This document shows positions 15,037-24,635 of a stretch of 63,646 bases of DNA, one piece after another. The stretch's first letter is position 1, and the number at the start of each line of letters is the position of its first letter. The stretch comes from Shewanella hanedai (lineage in GTDB: Bacteria; Pseudomonadota; Gammaproteobacteria; Enterobacterales; Shewanellaceae). Where the stretch lies: the NCBI RefSeq assembly GCF_007197645.1, contig NZ_VKGK01000030.1, positions 1 through 63,646 of the forward strand, written 5' to 3'. A program made the position numbers and the translations under genes. The notes beneath the pieces were generated by a model. It saw only the letters and a program-made list of their open reading frames with translations. It was not told the DNA's origin and searched no databases.

Positions 15037-15975
15037 ATGAAACAGTTAACACAAGCATTAGTGAACAGTAACAAGCGTACAAAGCTGCTGGGTGTCATTG
15101 CTGCAAGTTTAGCCCTTGCGGGGCAGGTGAATAGTGCCGAACTTGATGCCGAGGGTTTTGCTATTGATAAAACCCATCACTCTATTGGACGTGAGCTGAG
15201 TAAAGCTCAGGTGGTCCCCGTGGCTTCCGGTCGTATTGGCTCTGTCGCGGAACTTGATGCAGAGCGCTTAAATCAGCTTCATTCGGCGCAAGGCGTTAAA
15301 AAGGGAGGTGACGGTAAGTTGGTGAGTGGGCCTAAAACCCGTGAAGAGATGATCAACGCGCATAAAAAAGGCTTGATCCCGGTAAAATACTTGCCACAAA
15401 AAGCCATGGGTGATGCACAAGCCAATGTCCCTTCAGCTTTTGCCAACAAGGTTACTAACGAATTTGCTATCTATGAAGCCAGCAGTCGATTATTTGAAGA
15501 TGATGACAATGACGGCTTCTATCAAACCTTTAGCGTCACTTTTGATGCTGACGTATACGGTTACTATCCCAATCAGCATGCGGATGTTTACGCTGAAATG
15601 TATCTGAGCCGTGATGGTGGGCCCTGGGTGCATTACTACACCACCGACATTTTTACCGTCGTGGGAGATTCAACTGAAGATGATTTTGAAGTGTTAACGA
15701 CGCTAAATAGCGGTTATCCGGCAGATTATTATGATGTGTTGATTGACCTGTATGAGGTGGGTTATACCGATATTGTGGCAACGGTTAATTCTGATGATTT
15801 TGATAGTTTATATGCATTACCACTTGAGAGTAGCGATAGGGACTATATTGATAACGGCAATAGCAGCAGCGAGGGTCATGGTGGTGGGTCTATGTCATTC
15901 ATTGCTCTGCTTGGTTTAGGGCTGTTTGCAAGGTTTAGGACGACTTGCAAGGCTGAAAAGGTTGTCAGTCACTAA
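15037..15975 (+). CDS. Secreted protein with GlyGly-CTERM sorting signal
   Basis: 312 residues. Signal peptide of about 33 residues (LLGVIAASLALAGQVNSAE). The central part (about 145-260) is rich in Asp, Tyr and Thr and looks like a beta-rich extracellular domain (YEASSRLFEDDDNDGFYQTFSVTFDADVYGYYPNQHADVYAEMYLS, split by turns). The C-terminus has a Ser/Gly-rich stretch, GHGGGS, a hydrophobic helix and Arg (MSFIALLGLGLFARFR), the tripartite GlyGly-CTERM signal processed by rhombosortase. Twelve residues follow the helix, slightly longer than usual. Start supported by GAGGCTTAAGAT. Function unknown; export by type II secretion is likely from the family. Confidence 0.8.
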   Translation: MKQLTQALVNSNKRTKLLGVIAASLALAGQVNSAELDAEGFAIDKTHHSIGRELSKAQVVPVASGRIGSVAELDAERLNQLHSAQGVKKGGDGKLVSGPKTREEMINAHKKGLIPVKYLPQKAMGDAQANVPSAFANKVTNEFAIYEASSRLFEDDDNDGFYQTFSVTFDADVYGYYPNQHADVYAEMYLSRDGGPWVHYYTTDIFTVVGDSTEDDFEVLTTLNSGYPADYYDVLIDLYEVGYTDIVATVNSDDFDSLYALPLESSDRDYIDNGNSSSEGHGGGSMSFIALLGLGLFARFRTTCKAEKVVSH

Positions 15976-16018
15976 GCCGGTGAAAGCCCATTTAATCTAA
16001 GTCATAAACCTCTTAATA

Positions 16019-16041
16019 AGCCGACATTTGTCGGTTTTTTT
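16019..16041 (+). terminator. Rho-independent terminator after the GlyGly-CTERM gene
   Basis: GCCGACATTTGTCGG hairpin (stem CCGACA/TGTCGG) followed by a T run, 44 bases after the stop. Confidence 0.85.
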
Positions 16042-16204
16042 AAATCGAATGCTGCAGCCTATGGAAAGGCAACTCGGTGAAACACTTACCCCATTGTTAT
16101 CAGCTTGTTATTGAATCAGTTTCTGATAGGCTAGCATTAGCGTAAATATTTGATAATAGAGTGATGAAAAATAAAGTTTAATAATAATTTTTGAGGGGCA
16201 GAAT

Positions 16205-16738
16205 ATGAATAAATTACTCTTAGCAGTAGGGGCTCTTTTTACACTGCTTCACACGACATCAGCAAGCGCAGCACCAGATATTCAAGGTTATTATATTGGC
16301 GGAATGGGCGGTTATAGTGAGCTTAGTTTAGGTGATTTCAAAGACTCAGCAACCAGCTATGGCGGCTATGCTGGTTACAGTTTCGGTAAAGATTTGGCAG
16401 TTGAAAGCACATTTTTTACCACGGCTAATTTAGCGGATGAGGGCGATGTTAAAGCAAGAACCGCGACGTTTGCTGCCAAATTGAATCACTTTTTTAGTCC
16501 TACTTACTCTATGTTCATTAAGGTTGGGGTTGCTACCACTGAGGTGTCTGCAGGTGTCGATGATTACTCAGCCTCTGGTTGGATGTGGGGAGCTGGTTTT
16601 AATATGGCCATAACCGATAGTGTGAATATTCGATTGGGTTATGAGATGATTTTGACTGATCTTACCCATGACACCTCAGATGATGTGCTTGACTCTGATC
16701 TCTCAAATGTCTATTTGGGCGTCAATTATCAATTTTAA
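16205..16738 (+). CDS. Outer-membrane beta-barrel protein
   Basis: 177 residues. Signal peptide about 1-22 (LLLAVGALFTLLHTTSASA). The rest consists of alternating strands with aromatic girdles, starting GYYIGGMGGYSELSLGD and ending in NVYLGVNYQF, with the terminal Phe used by the Bam machinery. The size matches eight-stranded OmpW/OmpA-like barrels, but no specific subfamily is certain. GAGGGGCAGAAT precedes the ATG. It is probably a monocistronic gene, with its own terminator 25 bases downstream. Confidence 0.82.
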   Translation: MNKLLLAVGALFTLLHTTSASAAPDIQGYYIGGMGGYSELSLGDFKDSATSYGGYAGYSFGKDLAVESTFFTTANLADEGDVKARTATFAAKLNHFFSPTYSMFIKVGVATTEVSAGVDDYSASGWMWGAGFNMAITDSVNIRLGYEMILTDLTHDTSDDVLDSDLSNVYLGVNYQF

Positions 16739-16762
16739 CTCGGTTCTGCTACCGACTTTATC

Positions 16763-16785
16763 AGGCGCTATTTAGCGCCTTTTTT
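16763..16785 (+). terminator. Rho-independent terminator
   Basis: AGGCGCTATTTAGCGCC hairpin followed by six T residues, directly after the beta-barrel gene. Confidence 0.9.
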
Positions 16786-16900
16786 GTGCTCATTACTGCT
16801 TAAGTTTTAATTTACTTTGTAAGTAACATCGCTAACTTAATAAAAAACAATACAAACTGCTCAACTTTGTATCAGTTGGTGAAACATCTATTGCATTGCT

Positions 16901-16919
16901 AATGATAATCGTTATCATT
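16901..16919. promoter_or_regulatory. Fur box
   Basis: AATGATAATCGTTATCATT, a perfect palindrome around TCG matching the 19-bp Fur consensus (GATAATGATAATCATTATC type) in two overlapping registers. It ends 31 bases before the receptor ATG, so the TonB-dependent receptor should be repressed when iron is plentiful. Confidence 0.9.
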
Positions 16920-16950
16920 CCGCCATAATACTTATGGGGGATATTAACCA

Positions 16951-19404
16951 ATGCAACAATTTCGTTTTTCGCTTCTTGCCGTCGCTTGTGCGTCAACCTT
17001 TCTATCGGGCTCTCTTTTTGCTGCTGACGTGGCAAAAATAAAGACCAGTGAGCAACAGCAAGAGGAGCTGAGAAACAAGGATGTAGAACGTATTACTGTC
17101 TACGGAAGACAAAACCAAGTGGTCATGAATTCAGGTTTAGCCACTAAATCAGACATGTCGTTAATGGAAACTCCGGCGGCGGTGGTTATCGTTGATCAAG
17201 CGTTAATCCAGGCGCAAGGGGCTGATAGTCTGCAAGATTTGGTGCGCAACATCAGTGGTGTGACCCAGGCGGGAAATAACTATGGTATCGGCGATAATTT
17301 AGTGATCCGTGGGCTTGGGGCTAACTATACATTTGACGGCATGTATGGGGGGGCGGGATTAGGAAATACATTCAATCCAACCCGTTCATTGACTAATGTC
17401 GAGTCTATTGAAGTGCTTAAAGGCCCTGCTACCGGATTATATGGAATGGGTAGCGCAGGTGGCGTGATTAACCTTATTGAAAAGAAGCCTGAGTTTGAGT
17501 CAAAAAATGAAATTGAGGTTGAACTGGGCCAGTGGGATAGCTACGCACTGTCGATCGACAGCACTGGCGGTTTGACTGATAACTTGGCTTATCGTGTTGT
17601 TGCAAAAACGGCCCGTAGTGATGGGTATCGTGACATTGGCACTGACAGAGATGAAGTCTACACCTCACTAAAATATGTTATTGATGATAGTCAGGATCTG
17701 ATGCTATCAGCTTCATACGTCAAAGATTCCATTGCTGTCGATTCTATCGGTCACCCTATCCGTATCTATAATGCCGCTTCGGTTGACGGTAAAACAGCGG
17801 GGCAGGTGGGTTGGGAAGATTTGGTTAATGATCCAAATGGTAACGGGCTTATGCTGACTGACACCCAACGTCAGGAACTCGCGGCTTCTCTTGCCACTGG
17901 TGATGGCTTAACGCCTTTTGCATTCGGTAAGGCTGGGATTATTTCACCGATTGCAAAAGATAATGAAGGCGAGGAACTCAGGTTTAAGCTGACTCATAAT
18001 ATCTACTTTAACGACAATTTATTTTTAAATCAGCAGCTACAGTACCGAGATTACACCTCTGGTTTTGCCCGTCAAACTGGCGCTTATAACTATGTCTACT
18101 GGGACCGAAGAGGAACCATTAATGCAGACCCTCGTGCGCCACTGGTTGAAGATGGTGTTTTACATCCTTTTGCAGCGCGTCGTCAGGAGTACCGTAAAGT
18201 TGAAGCCGATGAGACCTCATGGCAGTACTTTGCCGATCTAAGATACGATTTTGAACTTGCTGGTATTGAAAATGAATTTTTAGTGAATGCAAATTTTGAA
18301 GATCGCAGTATTCGTTTTAAACAACACTCTATCTATGATGCCGATAAGGTGATTAAGAACAAAGCGGGTGATGTTATCTATCGAGGTGTACATCCCTATA
18401 TCTACGACATTCGTAACCCAAATTGGGGAACGGGAAGTTTTGAAGATTATGATCCACTCTTAACCAGCAACTACAACAAGACGGTGAATGCATGGGGAGT
18501 GGGTTTACAACATGTAGGTTACTTGGGCTTCGGTTTTACCACTCGCGTAGGCGTGGCGTTTAACGAGATTAAGCAAAGCTATGAGCACTTAGGTGTTGAT
18601 GCGCGCTATCGTGCCAGTGCTGCTGAGCCAACGCCTGAGCAAGATACTACCGATAACGGTATTACGTATAATTTAGGCGTGACCTATATGCCGACCGATA
18701 ACCTCTCTTTCTTTGTTAATCACTCAAAAGGGCGCACCGCTTACAGCATTTTGGGCAGAGTGACTGGTGATAACAGTGACAGACCGGACTCTGAGTCGGT
18801 CAGTGATGACTTGGGGATACGTTATAAGGCTTTTGGCGATCAAATGTTGACCTCGCTGGTGTTTTTTAAGAGTTCACGAACCAACCTTAGATACACGATT
18901 AAAGATAAGCTCGACCCTGAAGTGGTTGAGTACTTTTACGATGGCGAGGAGGAGACTTCTGGGGTCGAGCTGGATATGAATGCTGATCTGAATGATCAAT
19001 GGTCAATCAATGTGAATGGTGTTTATCAAGATGCCAGAGACAAAAAAGATCCCACTCGGGGAAGTTTTGATACCCGCCAAAAAGGTGTGCCTTATGTGAC
19101 GGCGAGTGCTTGGGTGACGTATGGTGCTGAGTGGTTTTCTCTCAGCAACCCACTCAACATCAGTTTAGGAGCTAAGTATGTTGATGATCGAAGTACTAAT
19201 TCGAGCTCATTCGGTATTCCAGACGGATACGTGCCTAGCTACACAGTGATGGATACTGCGATAAGCTATCAGGCTGATAGCTGGAAGTTGCAGCTTAACG
19301 TCAACAACTTGCTCAATGAAAGTTATTATAGCAAGGCGATGTTCCTCGGCGGCATGCCAGGCGAAGAGCGTAATGCCAAGCTGACCTTTAGCTATCAGTT
19401 GTAA
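16951..19404 (+). CDS. TonB-dependent siderophore receptor
   Basis: 817 residues. Signal peptide about 1-25. TonB box candidate DVERITVYG (44-52). Plug domain follows with ETPAAVVIVDQALIQAQGADSLQDLVRNISGV and the VESIEVLKGPATGLYGMGSAGGVINLI segment characteristic of siderophore receptors. The remainder is a 22-strand barrel ending WKLQLNVNNLLNESYYSKAMF and KLTFSYQL. It imports a ferric siderophore using TonB energy; the ligand cannot be named. A Fur box lies just upstream. The M20 peptidase downstream has its own leader beyond a terminator. ATG supported by TGGGGGATA. Confidence 0.93.
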   Translation: MQQFRFSLLAVACASTFLSGSLFAADVAKIKTSEQQQEELRNKDVERITVYGRQNQVVMNSGLATKSDMSLMETPAAVVIVDQALIQAQGADSLQDLVRNISGVTQAGNNYGIGDNLVIRGLGANYTFDGMYGGAGLGNTFNPTRSLTNVESIEVLKGPATGLYGMGSAGGVINLIEKKPEFESKNEIEVELGQWDSYALSIDSTGGLTDNLAYRVVAKTARSDGYRDIGTDRDEVYTSLKYVIDDSQDLMLSASYVKDSIAVDSIGHPIRIYNAASVDGKTAGQVGWEDLVNDPNGNGLMLTDTQRQELAASLATGDGLTPFAFGKAGIISPIAKDNEGEELRFKLTHNIYFNDNLFLNQQLQYRDYTSGFARQTGAYNYVYWDRRGTINADPRAPLVEDGVLHPFAARRQEYRKVEADETSWQYFADLRYDFELAGIENEFLVNANFEDRSIRFKQHSIYDADKVIKNKAGDVIYRGVHPYIYDIRNPNWGTGSFEDYDPLLTSNYNKTVNAWGVGLQHVGYLGFGFTTRVGVAFNEIKQSYEHLGVDARYRASAAEPTPEQDTTDNGITYNLGVTYMPTDNLSFFVNHSKGRTAYSILGRVTGDNSDRPDSESVSDDLGIRYKAFGDQMLTSLVFFKSSRTNLRYTIKDKLDPEVVEYFYDGEEETSGVELDMNADLNDQWSINVNGVYQDARDKKDPTRGSFDTRQKGVPYVTASAWVTYGAEWFSLSNPLNISLGAKYVDDRSTNSSSFGIPDGYVPSYTVMDTAISYQADSWKLQLNVNNLLNESYYSKAMFLGGMPGEERNAKLTFSYQL

Positions 19405-19430
19405 GTGATAAAGCGATCCATGTGAGATAA

Positions 19431-19457
19431 AACGCAGCCTGAATGCTGCGTTTTTTT
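19431..19457 (+). terminator. Rho-independent terminator after the receptor gene
   Basis: AACGCAGCCTGAATGCTGCGTT hairpin (AACGCAGC paired with GCTGCGTT) with a T run. Confidence 0.92.
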
Positions 19458-19583
19458 GTTAGCCCTACATACCACTGAATAGTAGATTGGTCATTTTAAA
19501 TGGTTTTTAAATAAACAAAGTACAACCCCTGTGATAGGTTGGTAATAATTTAAAAACAGCTGTTTAAAATAAGAAGATACCCA

Positions 19584-20924
19584 ATGAAACTAACAAAAAC
19601 TTCTTTAGCACTTTCACTTTCTTTGGCGTTAACTGCTAGCTTCTCTTCCATTTGTTATGGACAAGCAGATGATCTTAATCACTCTGTAGCCCAATCTATG
19701 CCTAAGCTTGAAAACTTGTATCTCCACCTGCATCAACATCCAGAACTCTCTTATCATGAGCAAGCCACGGGTCAACGTATGGCGAAGGAGTTATCGGAAT
19801 TAGGCTTTGAAGTGACGGATAATTTTGGTGGCTATGGTGTAGTTGGGATCTTCAAAAATGGAGAAGGACCTGTAGTGATGATCCGCGCCGATACAGATGC
19901 GCTGCCTATCATTGAAGAAACAGGCAAACCTTATGCTTCTAAAGTGACGACAACCGATGCGGATGGTAAAACTCAGGGAGTCATGCATGGTTGTGGGCAT
20001 GATATTCACATGACCAGTTTGATTGGTACCGCTGAGCAATTGGTTAAGCAAAAAGCGAACTGGCAAGGTACCTTGATGATGGTGGCACAACCTGCTGAAG
20101 AGATGGGAGGGGGGGCTAAAGCCATGCTTAAGGAGGGATTGTTCAGTGAGTTCCCAGTTCCAGATGAGGTTCTCGGCCTACATGTGAGTGCTTCTATTCC
20201 TGCAGGTAAAGTCGGCATCGTATCTGGGTATGCATTGGCGAATGTTGATTCGGTGGATGTCACGATTAAAGGAAAGGGAGGTCACGGTGCTTATCCTCAT
20301 TTAACTATCGATCCTGTGGTACTCGCGGCTCGCACCGTGTTAGCGCTGCAAACTATTCCGAGTCGTGAGATCTCACCGCTTGAGCCAAATGTGGTCACTG
20401 TGGGGTCAATTCATGGTGGCTCTAAGCACAATATTATCTCTAATGAAGTCAAACTACAGATCACTCTTCGCTCATATAATCCTGAGGTACGCTTGCAACA
20501 AATAGCGGCAATAAAGCGATTAACGAAGGGGATAGCCATCAGTGCTGGTCTTTCTGATGACTTGATGCCAGTGGTTTATGTTCATGAGGATGAAACTATT
20601 CCCTCGACGTATAATAATCCTGAGTTGGCAGCCAAGGTTAAAACCAGTATTGAATCTGAAATCGGGTTGGACAATGTGGTTATCGCAGAGCCTGTGATGG
20701 CGGGGGAAGATTTTGGGCTTTATGGGCTGACGCCGCAAAAGCGACCCATTATGCTTTTTTGGTTGGGGGCAGTATCACCTTCACAATATGAGGACAGTGT
20801 TAAATCCGGTGAGAGTCTGCCTTCACTGCATTCAAGTAAGTTTGCCCCTGATTATCCATTGGCTATTAACACAGGCGTACGAGCAATGACACGCAGTGCC
20901 ATGGATTTGTTTAATGAGAAATAA
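19584..20924 (+). CDS. Exported M20-family amidohydrolase / peptidase
   Basis: 446 residues with a signal peptide of about 26 residues (LALSLSLALTASFSSICYGQA). M20D-type metal site: MHGCGHDIHM (Cys/His ligands) and AQPAEEMGGGA (Glu pair). Dimerisation (lid) domain begins VTIKGKGGHGAYPH. A final ligand lies in VMAGEDFGLY. Family members hydrolyse N-acyl or N-aminoacyl bonds (hippurate, N-acetyl amino acids, IAA conjugates). The signal peptide suggests periplasmic action. The exact substrate is unknown. No clear operon partner. Confidence 0.88.
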   Translation: MKLTKTSLALSLSLALTASFSSICYGQADDLNHSVAQSMPKLENLYLHLHQHPELSYHEQATGQRMAKELSELGFEVTDNFGGYGVVGIFKNGEGPVVMIRADTDALPIIEETGKPYASKVTTTDADGKTQGVMHGCGHDIHMTSLIGTAEQLVKQKANWQGTLMMVAQPAEEMGGGAKAMLKEGLFSEFPVPDEVLGLHVSASIPAGKVGIVSGYALANVDSVDVTIKGKGGHGAYPHLTIDPVVLAARTVLALQTIPSREISPLEPNVVTVGSIHGGSKHNIISNEVKLQITLRSYNPEVRLQQIAAIKRLTKGIAISAGLSDDLMPVVYVHEDETIPSTYNNPELAAKVKTSIESEIGLDNVVIAEPVMAGEDFGLYGLTPQKRPIMLFWLGAVSPSQYEDSVKSGESLPSLHSSKFAPDYPLAINTGVRAMTRSAMDLFNEK

Positions 20925-21284
20925 ATAAGAGTGTAAACGTGTACCTCTTGATTTATAGGGGTACTGTTGATTTTGAATGTGGAAGTTTTAAGAATGGTTA
21001 ATATATTTTATCAGCGGATTAAGAATATTACATCAATTAGATAAGCTAAGCTTCCGTGCTTATGTGAACAATAACGTCATGTTAATATTGATAGCTTTTG
21101 CCATATTAATTAAAATGTAAATTAACGTGTAATAGTCTTATTTAAATAGAATGGCGTTCTAATAAAGTACCGTAAGGTTTTACTGGATAAAAGTAACATT
21201 TAATTAGTTTAGCCATTGGTTCAGGGAACTGTCGGCTTTACCTACCACCTATTTTATCCAAGAGTAATACTTGATTTATATAGA
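20925..21284. other. Gene-free AT-rich stretch
   Basis: Convergent gap between the peptidase and the minus-strand hypothetical gene. I see no ORF, no strong terminator and no repeat shared with the rest of the window. Confidence 0.5.
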
Positions 21285-21932
21285 CTATTCTTTCTTGTTA
21301 TAGCCATAGGTGGCTTGAGATTCATTTAGTTCTTTATCCAGCTTAGCGAGTATATCGTCTAAGCTTTTTAAGAGTTCATTTAATGAGTTAAGTTCTTTTT
21401 TTTCTAGTTTATCAAAACCATAAAGTTTATCCAGTGCAGCGAACTGTGTATCTAATTCTTTTTTATCTTCGTCTGACATCTTGTCAAAATTTATTTCACC
21501 GCCGCTGCTGGTTTCTTCCATTTTGCGTGATAGGGCGTTGAGTTGTTTATTTTCTTCTGGAGTGACTTTTCCGTCAGCAAAAATCTCGTCTATTTTTTTG
21601 AAGGTTTCTTCTAATGTTTTCTGATCTTCTTTACTGGGTTCTTTCATGTATTTACTGAAGATGCTGTCTATTTTATTGTGAATCTCTGTTTCTTGTTTTT
21701 TCTCACTTTCTGTAAGTTGTTTGGGGATCCCTGCTTGTTGTTGGAAATTATCCTTTCCTTCAAATAGGTTACCTAGATTAATGCCTAGGCCAGATAACTG
21801 GATATTATCCTCTGAATTTAATCGGATGGTTTCAACATTATCTCTGTCGACGATTTCTTTTAATCCAGATTTTGATTCTGTTTGATTAATGTTGGATAAG
21901 TAGGTATTTAAGTTATTACTTGGGATATGCAT
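21285..21932 (-). CDS. Lys/Glu-rich helical protein, unknown
   Basis: About 215 residues from the ATG at 21932, preceded by TAGGAGTTAAT; an upstream ATG at 21983 would add 17 residues and has AGGAGG at long spacing. No signal peptide or membrane helix. The N-terminal 60 residues are Asn/Ser-rich, the rest highly charged and helical, with three related helix pairs. One loop (FADGKVTPEEN) resembles a degenerate EF-hand (D-x-K-x-T-x-x-E). I do not recognise a family. Surrounded by long AT-rich spacers, so it may be horizontally acquired. Confidence 0.65.
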   Translation of the reverse strand: MHIPSNNLNTYLSNINQTESKSGLKEIVDRDNVETIRLNSEDNIQLSGLGINLGNLFEGKDNFQQQAGIPKQLTESEKKQETEIHNKIDSIFSKYMKEPSKEDQKTLEETFKKIDEIFADGKVTPEENKQLNALSRKMEETSSGGEINFDKMSDEDKKELDTQFAALDKLYGFDKLEKKELNSLNELLKSLDDILAKLDKELNESQATYGYNKKE

Positions 21933-21983
21933 ATTAACTCCTAGGGATATTTTGTTTGGATATTCCTTGAGAGCAATACTCAT

Positions 21984-22414
21984 GCCATGCTAGTTAATTC
22001 CTCCTACTTGCTTACGTTATGTAGTACATCTATCTGTATTTGTCATTAATTAAAATTATTTTCATTATTAGGTGGGGAGTTTTTTCCGCAGTGGCAAATC
22101 AATAGCGGAATAACATTTCCGCCATAACAACTAATCATTTGGTAAGTTAAATGTTATATAGTGAATATTGTATGTAAATATTATTTAAATCATTGGGGTG
22201 ACTAACTTAATGCCATTAAAATAGATATCTCTCTATTACGAGTATTTATTATTTACTGTATGCTGTTCTGTTAATACAAAGGTGTTCTAAATAGCTGGTT
22301 GAATTAAATATGTATTTTAAAATTGAAGTAGGCTTGTTTTGTTTTTCAGTAGCAAATTTTAATTGGCGAGTTCATGTCGATGATTTTCATATATTGATAG
22401 GGATAACAAGACTG
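21984..22414. other. Gene-free AT-rich stretch
   Basis: About 430 bases upstream of the helical protein gene and downstream of the MocR gene. No ORF or clear signal apart from general AT-richness and short T runs. Confidence 0.45.
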
Positions 22415-23869
22415 TCATCGTATAAAGTAACTGAATAATATTGCCAAGCCCTGATTCATCTTTTCTGGTTTCATTCCTGCAAACCCGAGACGAACAAAGC
22501 GATTTTGGTTCTGCCCTTTATCTAGATGAAAGCTTGATTCAGAGACTAAGTAGATATCATGCGCTAAACCAAACTCTTCTAACTCCTTAGCGTTATTTTC
22601 CACGTCTAACCAGATAGCCATACCACCTGCTGGTGTGGTAAAGCTGATATCAAGTCCTTGTGTTTGATACTTTTTAAGCTCTGAGACTAAATTATCTCGT
22701 CGTTGTTGGTATATTTTGGTGGTTCGCCTTAAATGCCTTTCAAATGCGCCATCTTTCATCCAGCGTCCGATGGCGTCTTGCATCAATACATTGGGTTTAT
22801 GATTCATGATGCTTCGATAGTTGATGATGGCTGGCGCTAAAGACTTGTCCACAGCCATGTAGCCAATACGGCAACCAGGAAACATAATTTTAGAGAAGGT
22901 AGAAACATAAATGACTAGTCCTTTGGGGTCGTCAGCCGCTAAAGGCGCCAAAGGTTGGCTTGAATAATGAAACTCATGATCGTAATCATCTTCGATAATG
23001 GCAAGGTTATACGTTGCGGCAAGTTGGTAAATTTTTATCCTTTCATGGATAGGTAATGTCACCGTTGTTGGATACTGATGTAAAGGCGTTAAATAGATAA
23101 GTGAGATATCTTGATTTTTAACTAACTGAGTTAAATGCTCAATATCAATGCCCTTAGGGTGTTGCTTAATTGCGACTAATTCAGCTCCTGCCGTTTTAAA
23201 AGCGTTCCATGCCGGTCGATAGCCAAGAGACTCAACAGCAACCTTAGCACCAGGTTTGAGTAAGACTCGGGAGATTAAATATAACGCCTCTTGTGAGCCA
23301 TTGACTGTGATGATCTCTTTATCCGTGATTGAGCGTGCTCGGCGCAAATAGGTTGCCACTTGTGAGATAAATTGGCTATTCCCTCTATTATTACCATAGG
23401 ACAAACCTGATAGCTCAGGTCGGGTGAGACTGTCGCTCATAAAGGGCTTAAGCTCATGGAATGGGAAGGCTGATATATCTGGATTTCCTCCCGCAAAGTT
23501 ATAGCGATATTCGTGGGCTGGTTTAGCATTTTTCTCTTCGAAAATGAGAGGATTAATCCGCCACTTAAATTTGCTTTGCGTTATGTTCTGCTTGGTTTTT
23601 GGATACAGGCTGGACTCAAGCGGAAATGATTGCACGACTCGGTAACCTTGGCGCTCTACTGACTCTACCCATCCTTGTGCTATGAGCTCCTGGTAAGCGG
23701 CCATAACTGTGTGGCGGTTAGTCTGTAATTGCTCGGCAAGTTGACGGGCCGAAGGGAGTGCCTCCTTTGCTTCAACTTGTCCCTGCTTGATGGCAGAACT
23801 GATAGCTCTCGCAATCTGCAAAAATTTAGGTTTAGCAAATGGATCTAAAGTGAGTGAAAGCGTTCTCAT
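22415..23869 (-). CDS. MocR/PdxR-family PLP-dependent transcriptional regulator
   Basis: 484 residues. N-terminal GntR winged helix (about 10-75: IARAISSAIKQGQVEAKEALPSARQLAEQLQTNRHTVMAAYQELIAQGWVES). A linker precedes a type-I aminotransferase-like domain (about 125-484) with VNGSQEALYLISRVLL, IIEDDYDHEFHY, and the PLP lysine in YVSTFSKIMFPGCRIGYM. These regulators sense PLP or an amino compound and usually control a divergent neighbour. The divergent gene is a GNAT acetyltransferase starting 90 bases away, a likely target. Confidence 0.9.
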   Translation of the reverse strand: MRTLSLTLDPFAKPKFLQIARAISSAIKQGQVEAKEALPSARQLAEQLQTNRHTVMAAYQELIAQGWVESVERQGYRVVQSFPLESSLYPKTKQNITQSKFKWRINPLIFEEKNAKPAHEYRYNFAGGNPDISAFPFHELKPFMSDSLTRPELSGLSYGNNRGNSQFISQVATYLRRARSITDKEIITVNGSQEALYLISRVLLKPGAKVAVESLGYRPAWNAFKTAGAELVAIKQHPKGIDIEHLTQLVKNQDISLIYLTPLHQYPTTVTLPIHERIKIYQLAATYNLAIIEDDYDHEFHYSSQPLAPLAADDPKGLVIYVSTFSKIMFPGCRIGYMAVDKSLAPAIINYRSIMNHKPNVLMQDAIGRWMKDGAFERHLRRTTKIYQQRRDNLVSELKKYQTQGLDISFTTPAGGMAIWLDVENNAKELEEFGLAHDIYLVSESSFHLDKGQNQNRFVRLGFAGMKPEKMNQGLAILFSYFIR

Positions 23870-23958
23870 CTCTGGTATAGGCTATTTTTGAAATCTGGAT
23901 GTTTAACTTATACCAGATGCTGCAAGAATAGCCTATCAGTCGAAACAGGAGAATTCAC

Positions 23959-24567
23959 TTGCAAACAACCACAGACTTTAATCCACGGCCTATAACCCTT
24001 AAGGCTAGGGATATCACACTTAACCCTTTAGCTAGGGAAGATATAAAGGGTTTTCACAATGCAGGTAACCATGAAGGCTTGTGGAAATGGGTTATTCCCA
24101 ATCCTTGTGAATCGTTATCAAGCACTGAACATTGGATTGCTAACGCGTTGAATGAGCAGCAACTTGGCCATCAGATCCCGTTTGTTATTATCGATAACCA
24201 TAGCAAGAAGATAATAGGCAGTACCCGCTACTGCTCAATTCGACGAGATGATAGAAATATTGAGATAGGGCATACATTTATAACCCCAGATTTTCAGCGA
24301 ACCCATGTTAATACTCAGACTAAGTTTCTGCTGTTGAAGCATGCTTTTGAGATATTGGGAGCCATTAGGGTTGAGATTAAAACCCATGAAAAAAACGAGC
24401 AATCTCGCAACGCTATCTTGCGCATCGGGGCCAAGTTTGAAGGCGTATTACGTAATAATAGAATTTTGCCCAATGGCTATGTTAGAAGTACTGCCATTTT
24501 CAGCATTACTGAACAGGAGTGGCCACAAGTTAAGACTGATCTACAAGCTAAGCTGGATTTAAATTAA
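23959..24567 (+). CDS. RimJ/RimL-type GNAT acetyltransferase
   Basis: 202 residues. Ribosomal-protein-acetyltransferase-like layout: LKARDITLNPLAREDIKGFHN at the start, STRYCSIRRDDRNIEIGHTFITPDFQRTHVNTQTKFLLLKHAFEILGAIRVEIKTHEKNEQSRNAILRIGAKFEGVLRNN (motif region about 90-175), which is close to the family consensus. The start is TTG at 23959 with AGGAGAATTCAC upstream. Divergent from a MocR regulator, which probably controls it. MocR/GNAT pairs are common; the small-molecule substrate is not known. Confidence 0.85.
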   Translation: MQTTTDFNPRPITLKARDITLNPLAREDIKGFHNAGNHEGLWKWVIPNPCESLSSTEHWIANALNEQQLGHQIPFVIIDNHSKKIIGSTRYCSIRRDDRNIEIGHTFITPDFQRTHVNTQTKFLLLKHAFEILGAIRVEIKTHEKNEQSRNAILRIGAKFEGVLRNNRILPNGYVRSTAIFSITEQEWPQVKTDLQAKLDLN

Positions 24568-24635
24568 TTCTATTATTGGGATTTTGTAGGGATAGACCTT
24601 GAATATAAATTGCTTGATTAATGAAAGGTGGAATA

